A DNA stretch of 64,000 bases from Anniella stebbinsi (lineage: Eukaryota; Chordata; Lepidosauria; Squamata; Anniellidae), in the NCBI GenBank assembly GCA_029215795.1, contig JARDYH010000003.1, positions 30,877,001 through 30,941,000 of the forward strand, given 5' to 3'. Position numbers and translations under genes: made by a program. The notes beneath the pieces are model-generated. The model was not told where the DNA came from. It saw only the letters and a program-made list of their open reading frames with translations, and made no database searches. This document shows positions 1 to 9,835 of this stretch, piece after piece. Position 1 is the stretch's first letter, and each line of letters starts with the position of its first letter.

Positions 1-345
1 CCGGCCGCAGGGCTCGGAGTGGGTGAGAAAGGTTGGCCTCAGGGGTAATTCTTATCTCAGCAGCTGGGCCACAGGACTTGCAGCTGCTGAGCCTCAGGCA
101 TTACCCATCACTGCCTGGTGCCTCAAAATGCTCACCGACCCTATACATTTGAGGATGCCTGTGCCTAACCACCAAATAAATGTGACATATTAAATTGAAT
201 CCAATTAACCTATTTAATACTGCCATCCTGTCTTGCAGCATGAAGTAGGCAAAACCCCCCCTCATAACCAATGAAAGGATATGAGAAAAAAAATTCCTAC
301 TTGGCCTCTGAATGGACGACCGCGAAACCACATTGCCTATGGGGG
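1..345 (-). repeat. LTR-like fragment, cut by the window edge
   Basis: This stretch aligns by eye with 39366-39700. Shared blocks include a 'ttggcctca(c/g)gggtaa' segment, 'gcctcaggcat(t/c)ac', 'tggtgcctca', 'caaatgtgac', 'aaccaatta' and 'tacttggcc', all in the same order and spacing. The better preserved copy carries an antisense AATAAA-rich region, so I read both as antisense LTR-like sequence. No LTR boundary or TSD can be seen here because the window begins inside the repeat. Confidence 0.4.
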
Positions 346-1615
346 TGAGAGGGAGGGAGCCGTGTGGCAAAGAGGGAAAGCGGGAGGGCGGAGGCCAATA
401 AATAGGCTCCCATTCCTCCTCCTCCTCATTAGGCACAATGAGGTCTGCTTCACAGGAAGAATTTGGGGCGCTTCAGGTTCAAGGATTCCAACCAAGGCCA
501 AATCTATACCTTGTGTCAAATCATAACAAATGTGGAATAAAAAGCTGGAAATAACACTATGAAAGCAGTATATGGAATGTGTCCTGTGCCTCAACAGTTA
601 TCAGTGCACTTCAATACCGCTAAAAAGCAGTATTGTAGATCTAGTCCAAGTAAGATTCAGGAAACAGAGTTAGAAGAAATAGAATAACACCATGGAGAGC
701 TCTAAGTGATGGTGGGTCTTGAACAGAGATAGACATGCCTGTATTTACTCCAACAAACAGCAGTTCATGAATGAGGCATAAGTATGGTTTTAGCTTCTTT
801 TAAGTTGGTTAGCTTTGCTTCCATACTAACTGACGTTTTTTTTTTAAAGGGATCGGATCTTTTTCAGTAGCCTCAGTCTTCAATGAAAAGCAGCCTCATG
901 GCTGGAGTCCTCAGAATCTGGGGATAACAATGTGACTTCCTCTGGAAACAGAGGGGTTGGTCCTTGGAGTCTTCTTGTAACTTCCTTTGAAATTCCTACT
1001 GATGTTTGGCCTGAGCAGACCTTCCAACTTAATGTAAATAAGCAAATTGGGGAATTTCCCAATTTGGGGAACTAGGTCCCAATATGGCAGAAACTTCATG
1101 AAACCTTTCTGTAGCTGAACCCTCTCCTTGTTCCATTCACTTAGGGGCCTCATCCTCTGAGAATCAGGAGTAGGGATCCTTAACCATGAGACATAAAATA
1201 ATATTTATGTAGAGTTAAGAGGCTGTAGCTTTGACAGAGAATCATAATATGAAGATTATGACGGAGAGGTTTCACACAGAAAAAAAATGGTCTCTCGTAG
1301 GAGTAAGTAAATGAGAATCATCTTTGGGTACAGCTCACCATTTGTTTTATTCTGAGGCTGATAAAGTATAATGAATCAGGTTCACTGCACATCTATCTCT
1401 GAACAAGAAAAAAAGTTACCCTTATTGAAAACTGATTAGTAGATCAGTCCCTCTCAGGGCTAATTAATAGAACAGGTCAGTCACTCACAGGGCTAATTCG
1501 ATGCAGGAATTGCCAGAAAGTTCTGATAAGCTTGAATCAACATGGATAATCATTAGTGTTTGTGTTCTAAGGCTAAAGATCCTTCAAAAGAAAGGGTGCT
1601 ATTGAGTGTCTAACA
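346..1615. other. No gene seen; one short MITE fragment
   Basis: No coding signal or RNA gene was recognised. About 598-646 matches the interior of the 'CTACACCAAGCAGTAT' fold-back family seen better at 56070-56325 (shared 'cagtgcacttcaatac'). The rest is AT-rich unique-looking sequence with short homopolymers. Confidence 0.4.
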
Positions 1616-1720
1616 CAGGGGTAGGCAACCTTTTCAGTACGGTGGGCACACTTGTCATTTTTTTCAGGACCGAGGGCACATTTGTCCCATGGTTATTTGG
1701 GCCTGCCTGCATTTTTATAT
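1616..1720 (+). mobile_element. hAT-like terminus CAGGGGTAGGCAACC
   Basis: The sequence begins CAGGGGTAGGCAACCTTTT, a typical hAT-type terminal inverted repeat start (CAGGGGT.GGCAACC). No matching right terminus or 8-bp TSD was found, so this is a one-ended remnant. The pyrimidine-rich tract that follows may be part of the same element. Confidence 0.4.
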
Positions 1721-2165
1721 TTGGGATTCCCTCTTTTCTTGCCCCTCTTGCTAGGATTCTCTATTTTCTTGCCCCTCTTGCTAGGATTCTCCCTTTTATT
1801 GTCCCCTTCATCCTCCTCCCCCTCAATTTCTTTTCCCTTTGCCACCCACACCTCTCCTTTCTTCTTTCTCTCCTTCCTTCTGCCATCAACTGCCATTTTC
1901 TTTCCATCCTGCCACTGCTGTCCCCTCTGAATTCCTTCCCTTCCACTGCCTCCCACTTGCCGCTTCTGCCCTCTCCCCTACTCACCAGCCTGCCCAACCA
2001 TTTCTACCACCTGCCTACTCACTTTCACCACCCACCTCTTCCCCTGCTCACTGGCTGCTTCTGTGTTCACCTGCAGGCTGGCCCAGCCACTTCTGCCTCC
2101 TGAAGCCTGCTCACTTTCCACGCCTTCTGCCACCTGCCACCTGCCCACCATTGTTGCCATGCTGC
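1721..2165. repeat. Polypyrimidine-rich tract with a 30-bp tandem pair
   Basis: About 440 bases are strongly biased to C and T on the plus strand. It opens with two adjacent, nearly identical 30-bp units (1741-1770 and 1771-1800) that share 'gcccctcttgctaggattct'. The bias produces spurious open frames on both strands. No coding function is supported. Confidence 0.6.
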
Positions 2166-2316
2166 CACTGGCTTCCTGGAGAGATAAGGAGACCCAGAAG
2201 TGGTGAAAGTGTGGTTAGGAGTTAGGAAGGGGGTGGGGGAAATGAGGACTGGGTCTTGGTGGGTGCTGCTGACCCCCAATCTAATGGTATAACCATGTGC
2301 ATGTCTACTCATATTT

Positions 2317-2380
2317 AGGCCTCATGTGGTCAATGGGACTTACTCCCAGGTAAGTGTGCATAGTGTTGGATTGCAGCCTA
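2317..2380. repeat. Short dispersed motif ending in GGATTGCAGCC
   Basis: A segment of about 50 bp reads 'caatgggacttactcccag..taagtgtgcatag' followed by 'ggattgcagcc'. Recognisable relatives occur near 8015-8060, 27875-27922, 30035-30082, 45150-45225, 48300-48345, 50975-51022 and 61400-61440. It is a real repeated sequence in this window. I cannot assign it to a named family or define its ends. Confidence 0.5.
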
Positions 2381-2469
2381 TATTCTTAGAAGTGCAATTC
2401 TATGGAATCATTTGGCTTGATCTTATACATGCTTGTGGAATTATACACATATTAAGTAGGGATGTGCAC

Positions 2470-2594
2470 TGACCCCCCGGATCGGATCGGATAGCGGATC
2501 GGAATCGGACCTGGGGGGTCGGATCGGATCGGATCGGATCGGAGGCTGGTCGGATCGGATCGGACCAGATGTCCGATCTGGATCGGACGCCATT
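2470..2594. repeat. Left subterminal CGGAT array of element A
   Basis: Tandem and interspersed CGGAT pentamers (runs of 'cggatcggatcggat') lie directly inside the left terminus and end at the conserved border 'ggacgccattttgaatgc'. In hAT transposons, repeated subterminal motifs commonly serve as transposase binding sites; that role is inferred here. Confidence 0.8.
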
Positions 2595-2631
2595 TTGAAT
2601 GCTTTTTCCCATAGCCAAGTATTGTTTTACA

Positions 2632-3200
2632 AAAACGCCTATAACTTTTTCATTTTTAAAGATGGAAGGATGAAACTTGGGCACATTATACACTGGTTAG
2701 GGATAGTTATCTGTGAGAAATTTCAGAAAGATTGGTGCATGCATTTTGTGGCAATTAATTTTTTAATAAATACCCAGGAATGCCTATAACTTTGTCATTT
2801 TTAAAGTTACACACATGAAACTTTGCCACATTGTAGATGGTACCTTGGGACCTATGTGTGTGAAATTTCAGAAACGTAGGTGCTTGTCTTGTGTGGCAAT
2901 TAATTTTTAGAAAAATGGGTAGTAGTGGGGTAAATACATTTACGCCTCCCATTTTTTTATTTTTGAAGATACAAACAGGAAACTTGGGCACATTACAGGT
3001 ACCACTTGCCTTGATAAGTGTGTGAAATTTCAGAAACATTGGAGCTTTCCTTGTGTGGCAATTAATTTTTGAAACAATGAGGAAAGAAACACCTATAACT
3101 TTGTCATTTTTAAAGTTACACACATGAAACTTTGCCACATTGTAGGAGGTACCTTGGGACCTATGTGTGTGAAATTTCAAAAACATAGGTGCTTACCTAT
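2632..3200. repeat. Truncated left arm of element A (monomers M1-M4)
   Basis: Four successive units begin near 2632, 2784, 2945 and 3088, each with 'cctataacttt..catttttaaag' or the variant 'cctcccatttttttattttt'. Each continues through 'gaaatttca.aaac' to 'gtggcaattaattttt'. The fourth stops within the unit at about 3200, where the 79-bp tandem block begins. Confidence 0.85.
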
Positions 3201-3212
3201 GTGTACAAATGT

Positions 3213-3528
3213 TTTTTTTTTTTTAGGCTTGAGATCATAAAGAGGCAAATATTCTACCTACAGTATTGGAAGCAGTATGTTGGGAAACAAGATGCTTTTT
3301 TTTAGGCTTGAGATCATAAAGAGGCAAATATTCTACCTACAGTATTGGAAGCAGTATGTTGGGAAACAAGATGCTTTTTTTTAGGCTTGAGATCATAAAG
3401 AGGCAAATATTCTACCTACAGTATTGGAAGCAGTATGTTGGGAAACAAGATGCTTTTTTTTAGGCTTGAGATCATAAAGAGGCAAATATTCTACCTACAG
3501 TATTGGAAGCAGTATGTTGGGAAACAAG
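3213..3528. repeat. 79-bp exact tandem repeat, about 3.9 copies
   Basis: Units start 'aggcttgagatcataaagag' at 3225, 3304, 3383 and 3462, a constant period of 79. Each has the same T8 run before it (the first run is longer). I saw no substitution between copies. The last copy ends at 'ggaaacaag' (about 3528). The identity implies recent amplification or homogenisation. There are no spacers, so it is not CRISPR-like. Confidence 0.95.
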
Positions 3529-3700
3529 GGTGACCATATGACAGTTAAAGCTGCAGGAGCTATACTAGAGTGACCAGATACAAAAGAGAGCAGAGCTCCT
3601 GCAATTTTAACTTTTGTGATGAAGAGGGAATTTCACCAGGTGCCGCATGGATACAAATGACACCAGTCTCCTGGTACTGGTCATCCTACTATTAATTAAT
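3529..3700. mobile_element. Remnant of the TAGGGTGACC fold-back family inside element A
   Basis: The segment carries 'gggtgaccatatgac', 'gagtgaccagatacaaaag' and 'gatgaagagggaatttcacc', blocks shared with 32283-32630, 48871-49095 and 50348-50519. It lacks a clean left terminus and a TSD, so it is a rearranged piece, perhaps brought in with the sequence beside it. Confidence 0.6.
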
Positions 3701-3799
3701 TGTAGCTGATAGGAAAGGGTTAAATCGTGGGAGCTGCAAGGAATTAAGAAAAAAGGAGAGGGGGTTTCGCCATTTCTTGAGTGCTCCTTAATTAGGGCT

Positions 3800-4150
3800 G
3801 CCCAAATGATAATGGACGGGTGGTGTGTGTGCACGTGCGCGGGCGGCGGCGGCGGCGGCGGCAGGCTTGGCAGCGTATCCTGGCTGCCGAGGCCGGGTGT
3901 CTGGAGCGGAGGGGCCATTCAGGCCGCCCCTCAGGGAGCTGTGGCGGCGCATTGAACGCCCTCCCCATCATCCTCTTCATCATCAACCTACCCCCGCGGC
4001 CCAGCGGAGCACAACAGCCCGCATTAGGCAAGCCCTTCAGGAGCCTCACAGCAGCCAGGCAGAGCCTCTGCTGCCCAGGAACCGGCCCGCACGCGAGGTC
4101 ACCGGCGGGGCGCACACACAACGCCGGCGAGGGGGAGGAGAAGGGGAGGA
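3800..4150 (+). other. CpG-rich (CGG)n block in element A; possible captured host sequence
   Basis: This block is much richer in G, C and CpG than the monomer arms. It includes (CGG)6-7 at about 3841-3864 and resembles a CpG-island promoter or 5' UTR. It is absent from element B. A 129-codon frame crosses it, but it is compositionally low-complexity and runs into transposon sequence, so I do not call it a gene. Captured host sequence is an inference; a locus elsewhere in the genome with the same block would decide. Confidence 0.5.
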
Positions 4151-4315
4151 ACAAAGGATCAAAGAGATCGAGAGAGGAAAGCAGACACGAGCCCTGTAAT
4201 GGATACTAGCAAGGATCAAAGGGATCGAGACCAGAGTGATCCTTCCTTGCACGCATGGCTGCAAAACTCAGCTAGGCTCAGCCGTTCTGCTTGAGTAAAA
4301 AGTGAAAGTAGGAAA
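4150..4315. repeat. Loop segment of element A, inverted relative to element B
   Basis: Contains 'ctgtaatggatactagcaag', 'gatcaaagggatcgaga', 'tccttccttgcacgcatgg' and 'ctcagctaggctcagccg' in this order. Element B has the reverse complement at 12797-12928, although the distinct left and right termini of A and B are in the same order. The 'gatcaaag.gatcgaga' motif recurs at about 4157, 4214 and 4355. Confidence 0.8.
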
Positions 4316-5395
4316 GGAAACACGAGCCCTGTAATGGATACTAGTAGCAAGGATCAAAGGGATCGAGACGAGAGAGTGTTTCCTTTTCTTCGCGGGAAGC
4401 GGGAGGGGAAGACCGGGCCTCTGTGGAAAACTTTTTGAAACATTTAATTTAAAAATTCCATAGCCATCAAATGCCTGGACCTATCATTCTGAAATTTCTG
4501 ACACATATCTACCCCTAACCCATCTACAAAGTGAGCAATGTTCAGACTTCTAACTTTTAAAATAAAAAAGTTATAGGCGTTTCTTTCCTCATTGTTTCAA
4601 AAATTAATTGCCACCACATGCCTGGACCCAGCTTTCGGAAATTTTACACACATATCAAGTGAAGTGTTCCCTGTAATGTGCCCATGTTTCCTGTTTGTAT
4701 CTTCAAAACTAAAAAAATGGGAGGCGTAACTGTATTTACCCCACTACTACCCATTTTTCTAAAATTAATTGCCACACAAGGCAAGCACCTATGTTTCTGA
4801 AATTTTACACACATAGGTCCCAAGGTACCACCTACAATGTGGCAAAGTTTCATGTGTGTAACTTTAAAAATGACAAAGTTATAGGTGTTTCTTTCCTCAT
4901 TGTTTCAAAAATTAATTGCCACACAAGGAAAGCTCCAATGTTTCTGAAATTTCACACACATATCAAGGCAAGTGGTACCTGTAATGTGACCAAGTTTCCT
5001 GTTTGTATCTTCTAAAATAAAAAAATGGGAGGCGTAAATGTATTTACCCCACTACTACCCATTTTTCTAAAAATTAATTGCCACACAAGACAAGCACCTA
5101 CGTTTCTGAAATTTCACACACATAGGTCCCAAGGTACCATCTACAATGTGGCAAAGTTTCATGTGTGTAACTTTAAAAATGACAAAGTTATAGGCATTCC
5201 TGGGTATTTATTAAAAAATTAATTGCCACAAAATGCATGCACCAATCTTTCTGAAATTTCTCACAGATAACTATCCCTAACCAGTGTATAATGTGCCCAA
5301 GTTTCATCCTTCCATCTTTAAAAATGAAAAAGTTATAGGCGTTTTTGTAAAACAATACTTGGCTATGGGAAAAAGCATTCAAAATGGCGTCCGAT
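4316..5395. repeat. Right arm of element A, six monomers
   Basis: Reverse-complement monomers corresponding to B units M7, M6, a fused M5/M4, M3, M2 and M1. One unit is missing relative to element B, as expected from unequal recombination between repeats. The arm ends at 'gcattcaaaatggcgtccga', matching the left-arm border. Confidence 0.85.
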
Positions 5396-5522
5396 CCGGA
5401 TCGGACCTCGTCGGATCGGATCGGATCGGATCGGAGGTTGGTCGGATCGGATCGGATTTTCCCGATTTTGGGTCGGATCGGATTCGGATCGTGGATCGGA
5501 TCCGATCCGATGCACACCCCTA
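5396..5522. repeat. Right subterminal CGGAT array of element A
   Basis: CGGAT-rich array ending TGCACACCCCTA. It differs from the left array by an AT-containing interruption ('ttttcccgattttgggt'), which makes the two ends distinguishable. Element B shows the same interruption at its right end. Confidence 0.8.
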
Positions 5523-5530
5523 ATATTAAG

Positions 5531-6780
5531 CCTTATGCTGAGTCTGGCTGTGGCTCTGTCTGGACCTCGGATACTTTCTCCGTTGATTGGCATTGGTTGG
5601 TTCTCCAAGCTCTTGGGTTAGAGTTGCTGATTGGTGATAAAATCAATGGGTTGGCTAGTTATTTGACCTTTGGGCCAATTGCCAGAATGGGTGTGTATTT
5701 GTAAGTATGCAAAACCCAGACATTTGGGTTTGACACTGGAAAGTTTTAAATAAAGATCAGGAGAAGAACATTTCCTGTGCAGCTTCATCGCATACTACAA
5801 CCCAAGCCTAAGCTTAGCCTATAATTCTTGCCACCAGCAGCCACAAGAACAAACACAATGCTTCATCTCACAAGCCAACACAAGCAGTTTACAGATTTCG
5901 ACCTCTAACCTGCCCCAGATGTCCCCACCCCACCCCAGGCCCACCTAAGTACCAGATTTTTTTAAATCAAAAGCTGGCAACCACATGTCAGGCACCTGTC
6001 TGTGATACATGCAATTGTTTTAATTAGAGTAGCAGGAACTGAATCTGGGAACTTCTCCCTGTACAGCAGCTGCTCTGCTTCTAAGCTACGGCTACTTCTA
6101 ACTAAACATGAATATGGATGTAACCTTAGAGATATCCCAGTGAACAGCATCATTTGCACCTACTTCCAGGTCTGTCATACCCATATAGAATGCTGTTATA
6201 TAGCACCTAAAACGGAGAGTTTAGCTTACATCAATTTATGTCAGGGATGGGAATGGGCAAACCAGTCCAGCTTGATTGCACTCAACTTCCTGTTTTTCCA
6301 AAGTTAAGTTTGTTCTATCCTGTTGGAATTTGTTTTTTGTCCACATGAAAATTCATATGTGTTTTCGAAGACATTTTATAAAATATAGAAAGTTTAACAC
6401 ACATGTTGTAAAACAAAGTAGTCAGTTTTGTGCACAATTTTCAAATGTTTACATTTTAAAAGCAATCTTTTTCATTAAATAAAGCATTTTGTGCACATTT
6501 ATCAAAATGTAGCCTTTTTTCTCTATGCATGGTTTCAAGTGAAATGTACATTTTTTTTGCGCACACTTCTTTGCCGACTGCATCACAAGCATTGGAAAAG
6601 TATGGATTTCAAGGTTTAAATGCATTTCTGTATATTTAGATTTGGGAAATACAAATCTGGTAAGTTTGCATTGCAATACAAAACCAACAAGTTTCTCATC
6701 TATCCTTAGTCAGGAGTGGTGTTCATTTTATGTCGAGGATTTTATTTGGGCTGTATTCTACTTGGATCCATACAATGGAT
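5531..6780. other. No gene seen
   Basis: AT-rich sequence without a supported gene. About 6300-6680 has recurring 'ttttgtgcaca'-type words and AATAAA motifs, resembling decayed MITE sequence also hinted at near 36210-36390. No termini or TSD could be fixed. Confidence 0.35.
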
Positions 6781-6809
6781 ACACACACACAGACACACAC
6801 ACACACACA
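6781..6809. repeat. (AC)n microsatellite
   Basis: An AC run of 29 bases with one G interruption. Confidence 0.95.
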
Positions 6810-7499
6810 TAACTGCAGTAGTTTTTCCAAATGTGTTTAAATAACTCTTACCTTTTGTTAGCGTTGTAAACCTGAACCAGGCTAACTCCTCCTGTAAAGA
6901 TGGAAATCATTGAGGAATTTTGTAATCTGGTGGAAATGAAAGATCCTCTTAACCCTTATTAAAGAGCCATAATCTTAAATTTATTTGACATTTTAAGCCC
7001 GGAAATTAGGCATGCTATTTAAATGAAGTGGAATAAAAAAAGATTGCAGAAATGACTGAAGTCTCTCCAGACAACTGAAGAGTAATCTCCAGAGATTAAG
7101 GCAGTGGCAGTGACCAAACCTGGGAGGGAAAAAAAAAAAAGACTCAAAGCAAGTTGCTAATTAGATCCTATTTATAATATTAATTTCCCTCAAAGCCTAA
7201 TGGAGAGAAAAATAAAATAAAATTACTATTTAAATTAGGGTTACATTATCCTTCTCACTGGGCTACAATAGGAACTGGAAGATACACAGTATTGCTGACT
7301 CCTACACTGCCAATACAAATAAATGGTTTTAGAAGCTACATTCTCCACCCACCCCACCACCATATTGTTCTCCAATTCAATTCAGAATAGTAGTCATGAA
7401 GACGAGCTCCTTTCTTGAAACTACTGCCCCAATTCAATTTGGAAAACTCATTTGTTCAACAAAAAGAAACTGATAAGAAATTGCTCAAACCTAAATGTG
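6810..7499. other. No gene seen
   Basis: AT-rich sequence with a poly-A run near 7126-7140. No repeat family or coding signal was recognised. Confidence 0.35.
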
Positions 7500-8010
7500 T
7501 GTGCCTTGTAAAAGTACCACACTAACAGTGGGCATGCCTACACGTAAGGGTGTAGAGGGAGGGAGGGGGAAGGACCTGTTTCCACAATCCTCCCAAGACG
7601 TCTACACCACCACACGACGTCCCAGAAGTAAAGAGGGATGTTGTGGGCGCTACGGGAGCCATTTTTTTTTAAAGGAAGAGGAGCTGCGCGGCCCCAATCC
7701 TCCCAAAAGGGTAAGTTAAAAAATCCCCACTCCCAATCCCCCCGTCATCCTGGGGAAGGCGAAATTGCTTCCCCCCCCCCCATGGGCACGGAGCCACCCC
7801 ACACAGTTCCATGCCCGTTTTATGATCCAGGATTGCAGAAAAGCTGGGATATCCCCGGTTTCCGCTATCCTGGGGTTATCCCGTGGTCATCCCTAGGTTG
7901 CCCCTGGTTGCCCACGGGTTCCCGTGTATGTCATGTGGACACACAGGGACAATCCAGGGATGACCCCAGGATAAAAGCCTGGTGTAAAATGGCCAGTGAA
8001 TCCTACGCTT
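7500..8010. repeat. GC-rich fold-back-like block
   Basis: A GC-rich island in AT-rich surroundings with 'gggagccatttttttttaaa', a C-run and repeated 'cc(c)aggga' and 'cctgggg' words in both orientations toward its end (for example 'gacaatccagggatgacccc'). The block at 8525-9060 is built similarly, with a 'gccatttt' segment, a long T/A run and a C-rich segment before 'atgggcacggag' or 'gggcatggagc'. I read both as related non-autonomous DNA elements, without confirmed termini. Confidence 0.4.
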
Positions 8011-8524
8011 ATGTTCAATAGGGCTTACTCCATAATAAGTGTGTTTAGTCTAAGATTGCAATTATATCAACACTCACAAATAAGTCCCATTGAGCACTAT
8101 GGACATATTTCTGGGTAGACATGCACAGGATTTTGTATTGTAAACCACATTAATTGAGCTATGAACAGAGCTATGAAAAACTGAAGCTGAAACAGGTGCT
8201 AGATGGAGTGAGTGATTTGAGAAGCCTTGAACTAGAAGGATACTTTTCTTTGGTTCCTAAAGTTACCCATCCATGGTTAGATTTGCTAGCTAAAATTGTA
8301 TAGCAATTCAGCACTAGTTCTTGTTGTTTAATATTCTTTTTAGTTCAGGTTTTTGCTGATGTATCAAAAGATGTGTATGTGTGTGTGTTGGATCCCATGA
8401 ATCTTAGGATCATTTCACATACAGCAAAAACACTCTATAAACAATAGCAAAACTAGGTCCTTTCCCTCCTCCTCTTCCCCTTCCTCCTCCTGCTCCTGCT
8501 CCTCCTATCATTTACAGACTGAAC
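8011..8524. other. No gene; short dispersed motif and (GT)n
   Basis: About 8015-8060 matches the short 'GGATTGCA' dispersed motif. A short imperfect GT run lies near 8368-8388 and a CT-rich run at 8460-8505. Confidence 0.4.
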
Positions 8525-9060
8525 AAGGCCCTTTCTACATCATAGGGGTGTTGTGGGCACAGCGTGGGGGTTCCTGGAAGCAGCCACCTCTCAATATACA
8601 TCAGGAAGTGCAATGGCCCAGGCTTCTCCTGGGCCATTGCAAGTCGCAGTTGCCATTTTGTTTTCTTTTTATTGACGATGAGCGTACGAGCACTCCTCCG
8701 AAAATGGAAGGGTTTTTTTTTAAAAAAAACCTCATGTGTGTGGTCCCCCACCCCCTCCCTGCCCTCCTGGGGGTGGAGAAACTGGTGCCATCCCTCCATT
8801 GCTGGGCATGGAGCTGCACAGTGCAGCTCCATTCCCAGTTTGCAACCACACTTACTTGCGAGTAAGCGCAGCTGCACCCGGGATGGGTGGGCACACCTTC
8901 CACGGTCCCGGGAACTTCCCAGGACCACGGAAGAATTGGGATTTTTCTGGTTTGTGTTCTCCCGCAAAAATCCCATGCCCCCACCACCGGGAGTTCCTGT
9001 ACACCATTTGGACTCACAAGGGACCAGCCAGGGGCCAACACAGGCCACAAGCCTGTTGTG
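8525..9060. repeat. GC-rich fold-back-like block with a local hairpin
   Basis: Similar in build to 7500-8010. A clear hairpin lies near 8610-8643: 'caatggcccaggc' is followed by its complement 'gcctgggccattg' (stem read as caatggccca / tgggccattg). A run 'ttttttttaaaaaaaa' at 8710-8730 is also self-complementary. No TSD was found. Confidence 0.4.
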
Positions 9061-9158
9061 GAAGTGACTCAAGAGCAGATAAAAAAAGTGTTTGCTAGTC
9101 CTCCTAATAAAGGAATCTTACATGATGTTACTGAAGCCCATGAGAATATCTAGCTCAG
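9061..9158. other. No gene seen
   Basis: Short unassigned stretch between two repeats. Confidence 0.3.
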
Positions 9159-9275
9159 CATTTCCCAATCTGGTGCCCTTCAGTTGTGATGGACTACAAC
9201 TCCCACCATCCCCAGCCAGCTTGGGAGTTGCAGTCCATCACATCTGGAGGGAGCCAGGTTGAGGAAGGTTGAACT
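9159..9275. mobile_element. Fold-back MITE carrying ACTACAACTCCCA
   Basis: The left half reads 'ggtgcccttcag', 'gatggactacaactcccacc'. The right half returns as 'gggagttgcagtccatcaca', 'ctggagggagccaggtt'. The two halves form an inverted repeat. Relatives occur at 15240-15335, 15785-15885 and 50247-50560. The ACTACAACTCCCA core resembles the ZNF143/THAP11 binding motif; whether it is bound is unknown. Confidence 0.75.
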
Positions 9276-9618
9276 AGTTCATCACTTCACCTTTTTATCC
9301 CCTTTGAAAAATCTCTGTTGAAATAGACCATCAGGGAATATGCCAGTGCAGGCTTGTTCAACCACCAATGGAGGCAATAGCAAAATACCTGTAGAAGCTT
9401 ATTAATGTCAGGGATCCCTGCAGACAGGGGTTCAAATCCCCTTGCAGCTCAAACGCAAACAGTCTGCTAATAGTTAGCCTTAAGTAAAGGCCCGAGAGGG
9501 AAGGAAGGAGTGCCATTTTCAATCACCCAGCCAGCTCTGTGAAGCAGTGTATGAGAGGCATATATGGAGAGCCACTCAAAGGAATATTCAAGACTCAAAG
9601 TGGGAACAATACTTTAAC
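9276..9618. other. No gene seen
   Basis: No coding signal. 'ggggttcaaatcccc' near 9427-9441 resembles a tRNA T-arm/B-box but no cloverleaf surrounds it. Confidence 0.35.
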
Positions 9619-9835
9619 ACAGAGAGCCAGTGTGGTGTAGCAGTTAGAGTGTTGGACTGGAACATGGACGACCTAGTTCCCGCTTGGCCACAAAGCTCAC
9701 TAGGTGATTATGGGCCAGTCACTGACTTTTAGCCTAACCCACCTCACATGGTTGTTATGAGGATAAAATGGAGAGGAGGAAGACCATGTAAGCTGCCTTG
9801 GGTTTCCTTGCAAGAAAAAACAAGGTGGGATATAA
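9619..9835 (+). mobile_element. tRNA-derived SINE, GAGCCAGTGTGGTGTAG type
   Basis: The head 'gagccagtgtggtgtagcag' with 'ttagagtgttggactgg' is followed by 'tgggccagtcactgac', 'taacccacctcacatgg', 'ttgttatgaggataaaatgg' and 'aagctgccttggg', ending in an A-rich tail. The same blocks in the same order occur at 31108-31350. This is the layout of a common squamate SINE type. The two copies are diverged, so neither looks very recent. Confidence 0.8.

Larger units (their letters stand above)
2457..5522. mobile_element. Element A: 3.07-kb fold-back hAT-like transposon
   Basis: The element starts TAGGGATGTGCAC and ends GATGCACACCCCTA. It is flanked by the exact 8-bp duplication ATATTAAG (2449-2456 and 5523-5530), the hAT-superfamily signature. 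Both ends have CGGAT-rich subterminal arrays, then inverted arms made of monomers of about 147 bp. The right arm (4437-5343) holds six monomers. The left arm (2632-3200) keeps about 3.7 and then stops. The centre has four copies of a 79-bp repeat, a remnant of a second hAT-like family, a CpG-rich block and a loop shared with element B but inverted. No transposase is encoded, so it must have been mobilised in trans. A and B share both distinct end types in the same left/right order, so they are one family. Confidence 0.9.

Noticed and set aside
2470..2594. CGGAT array as a stand-alone satellite or telomere-like repeat
   Set aside because: It occurs only as the subterminal region of elements with hAT-like ends and TSDs.
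3213..3528. Regularly spaced repeats, CRISPR-like at first sight
   Set aside because: The 79-bp units are directly adjacent with no unique spacers, in a vertebrate genome.
3820..4209. A 129-codon frame in the CpG-rich block as a captured gene exon
   Set aside because: It begins with an arginine run from (CGG)n and ends in transposon loop sequence. Frames are open on both strands. I keep the captured-DNA idea but not a coding call.
8512..9072. Overlapping frames of 120-186 codons on both strands
   Set aside because: Open frames on four frames of a GC-rich repeat block indicate stop-codon scarcity, not coding.
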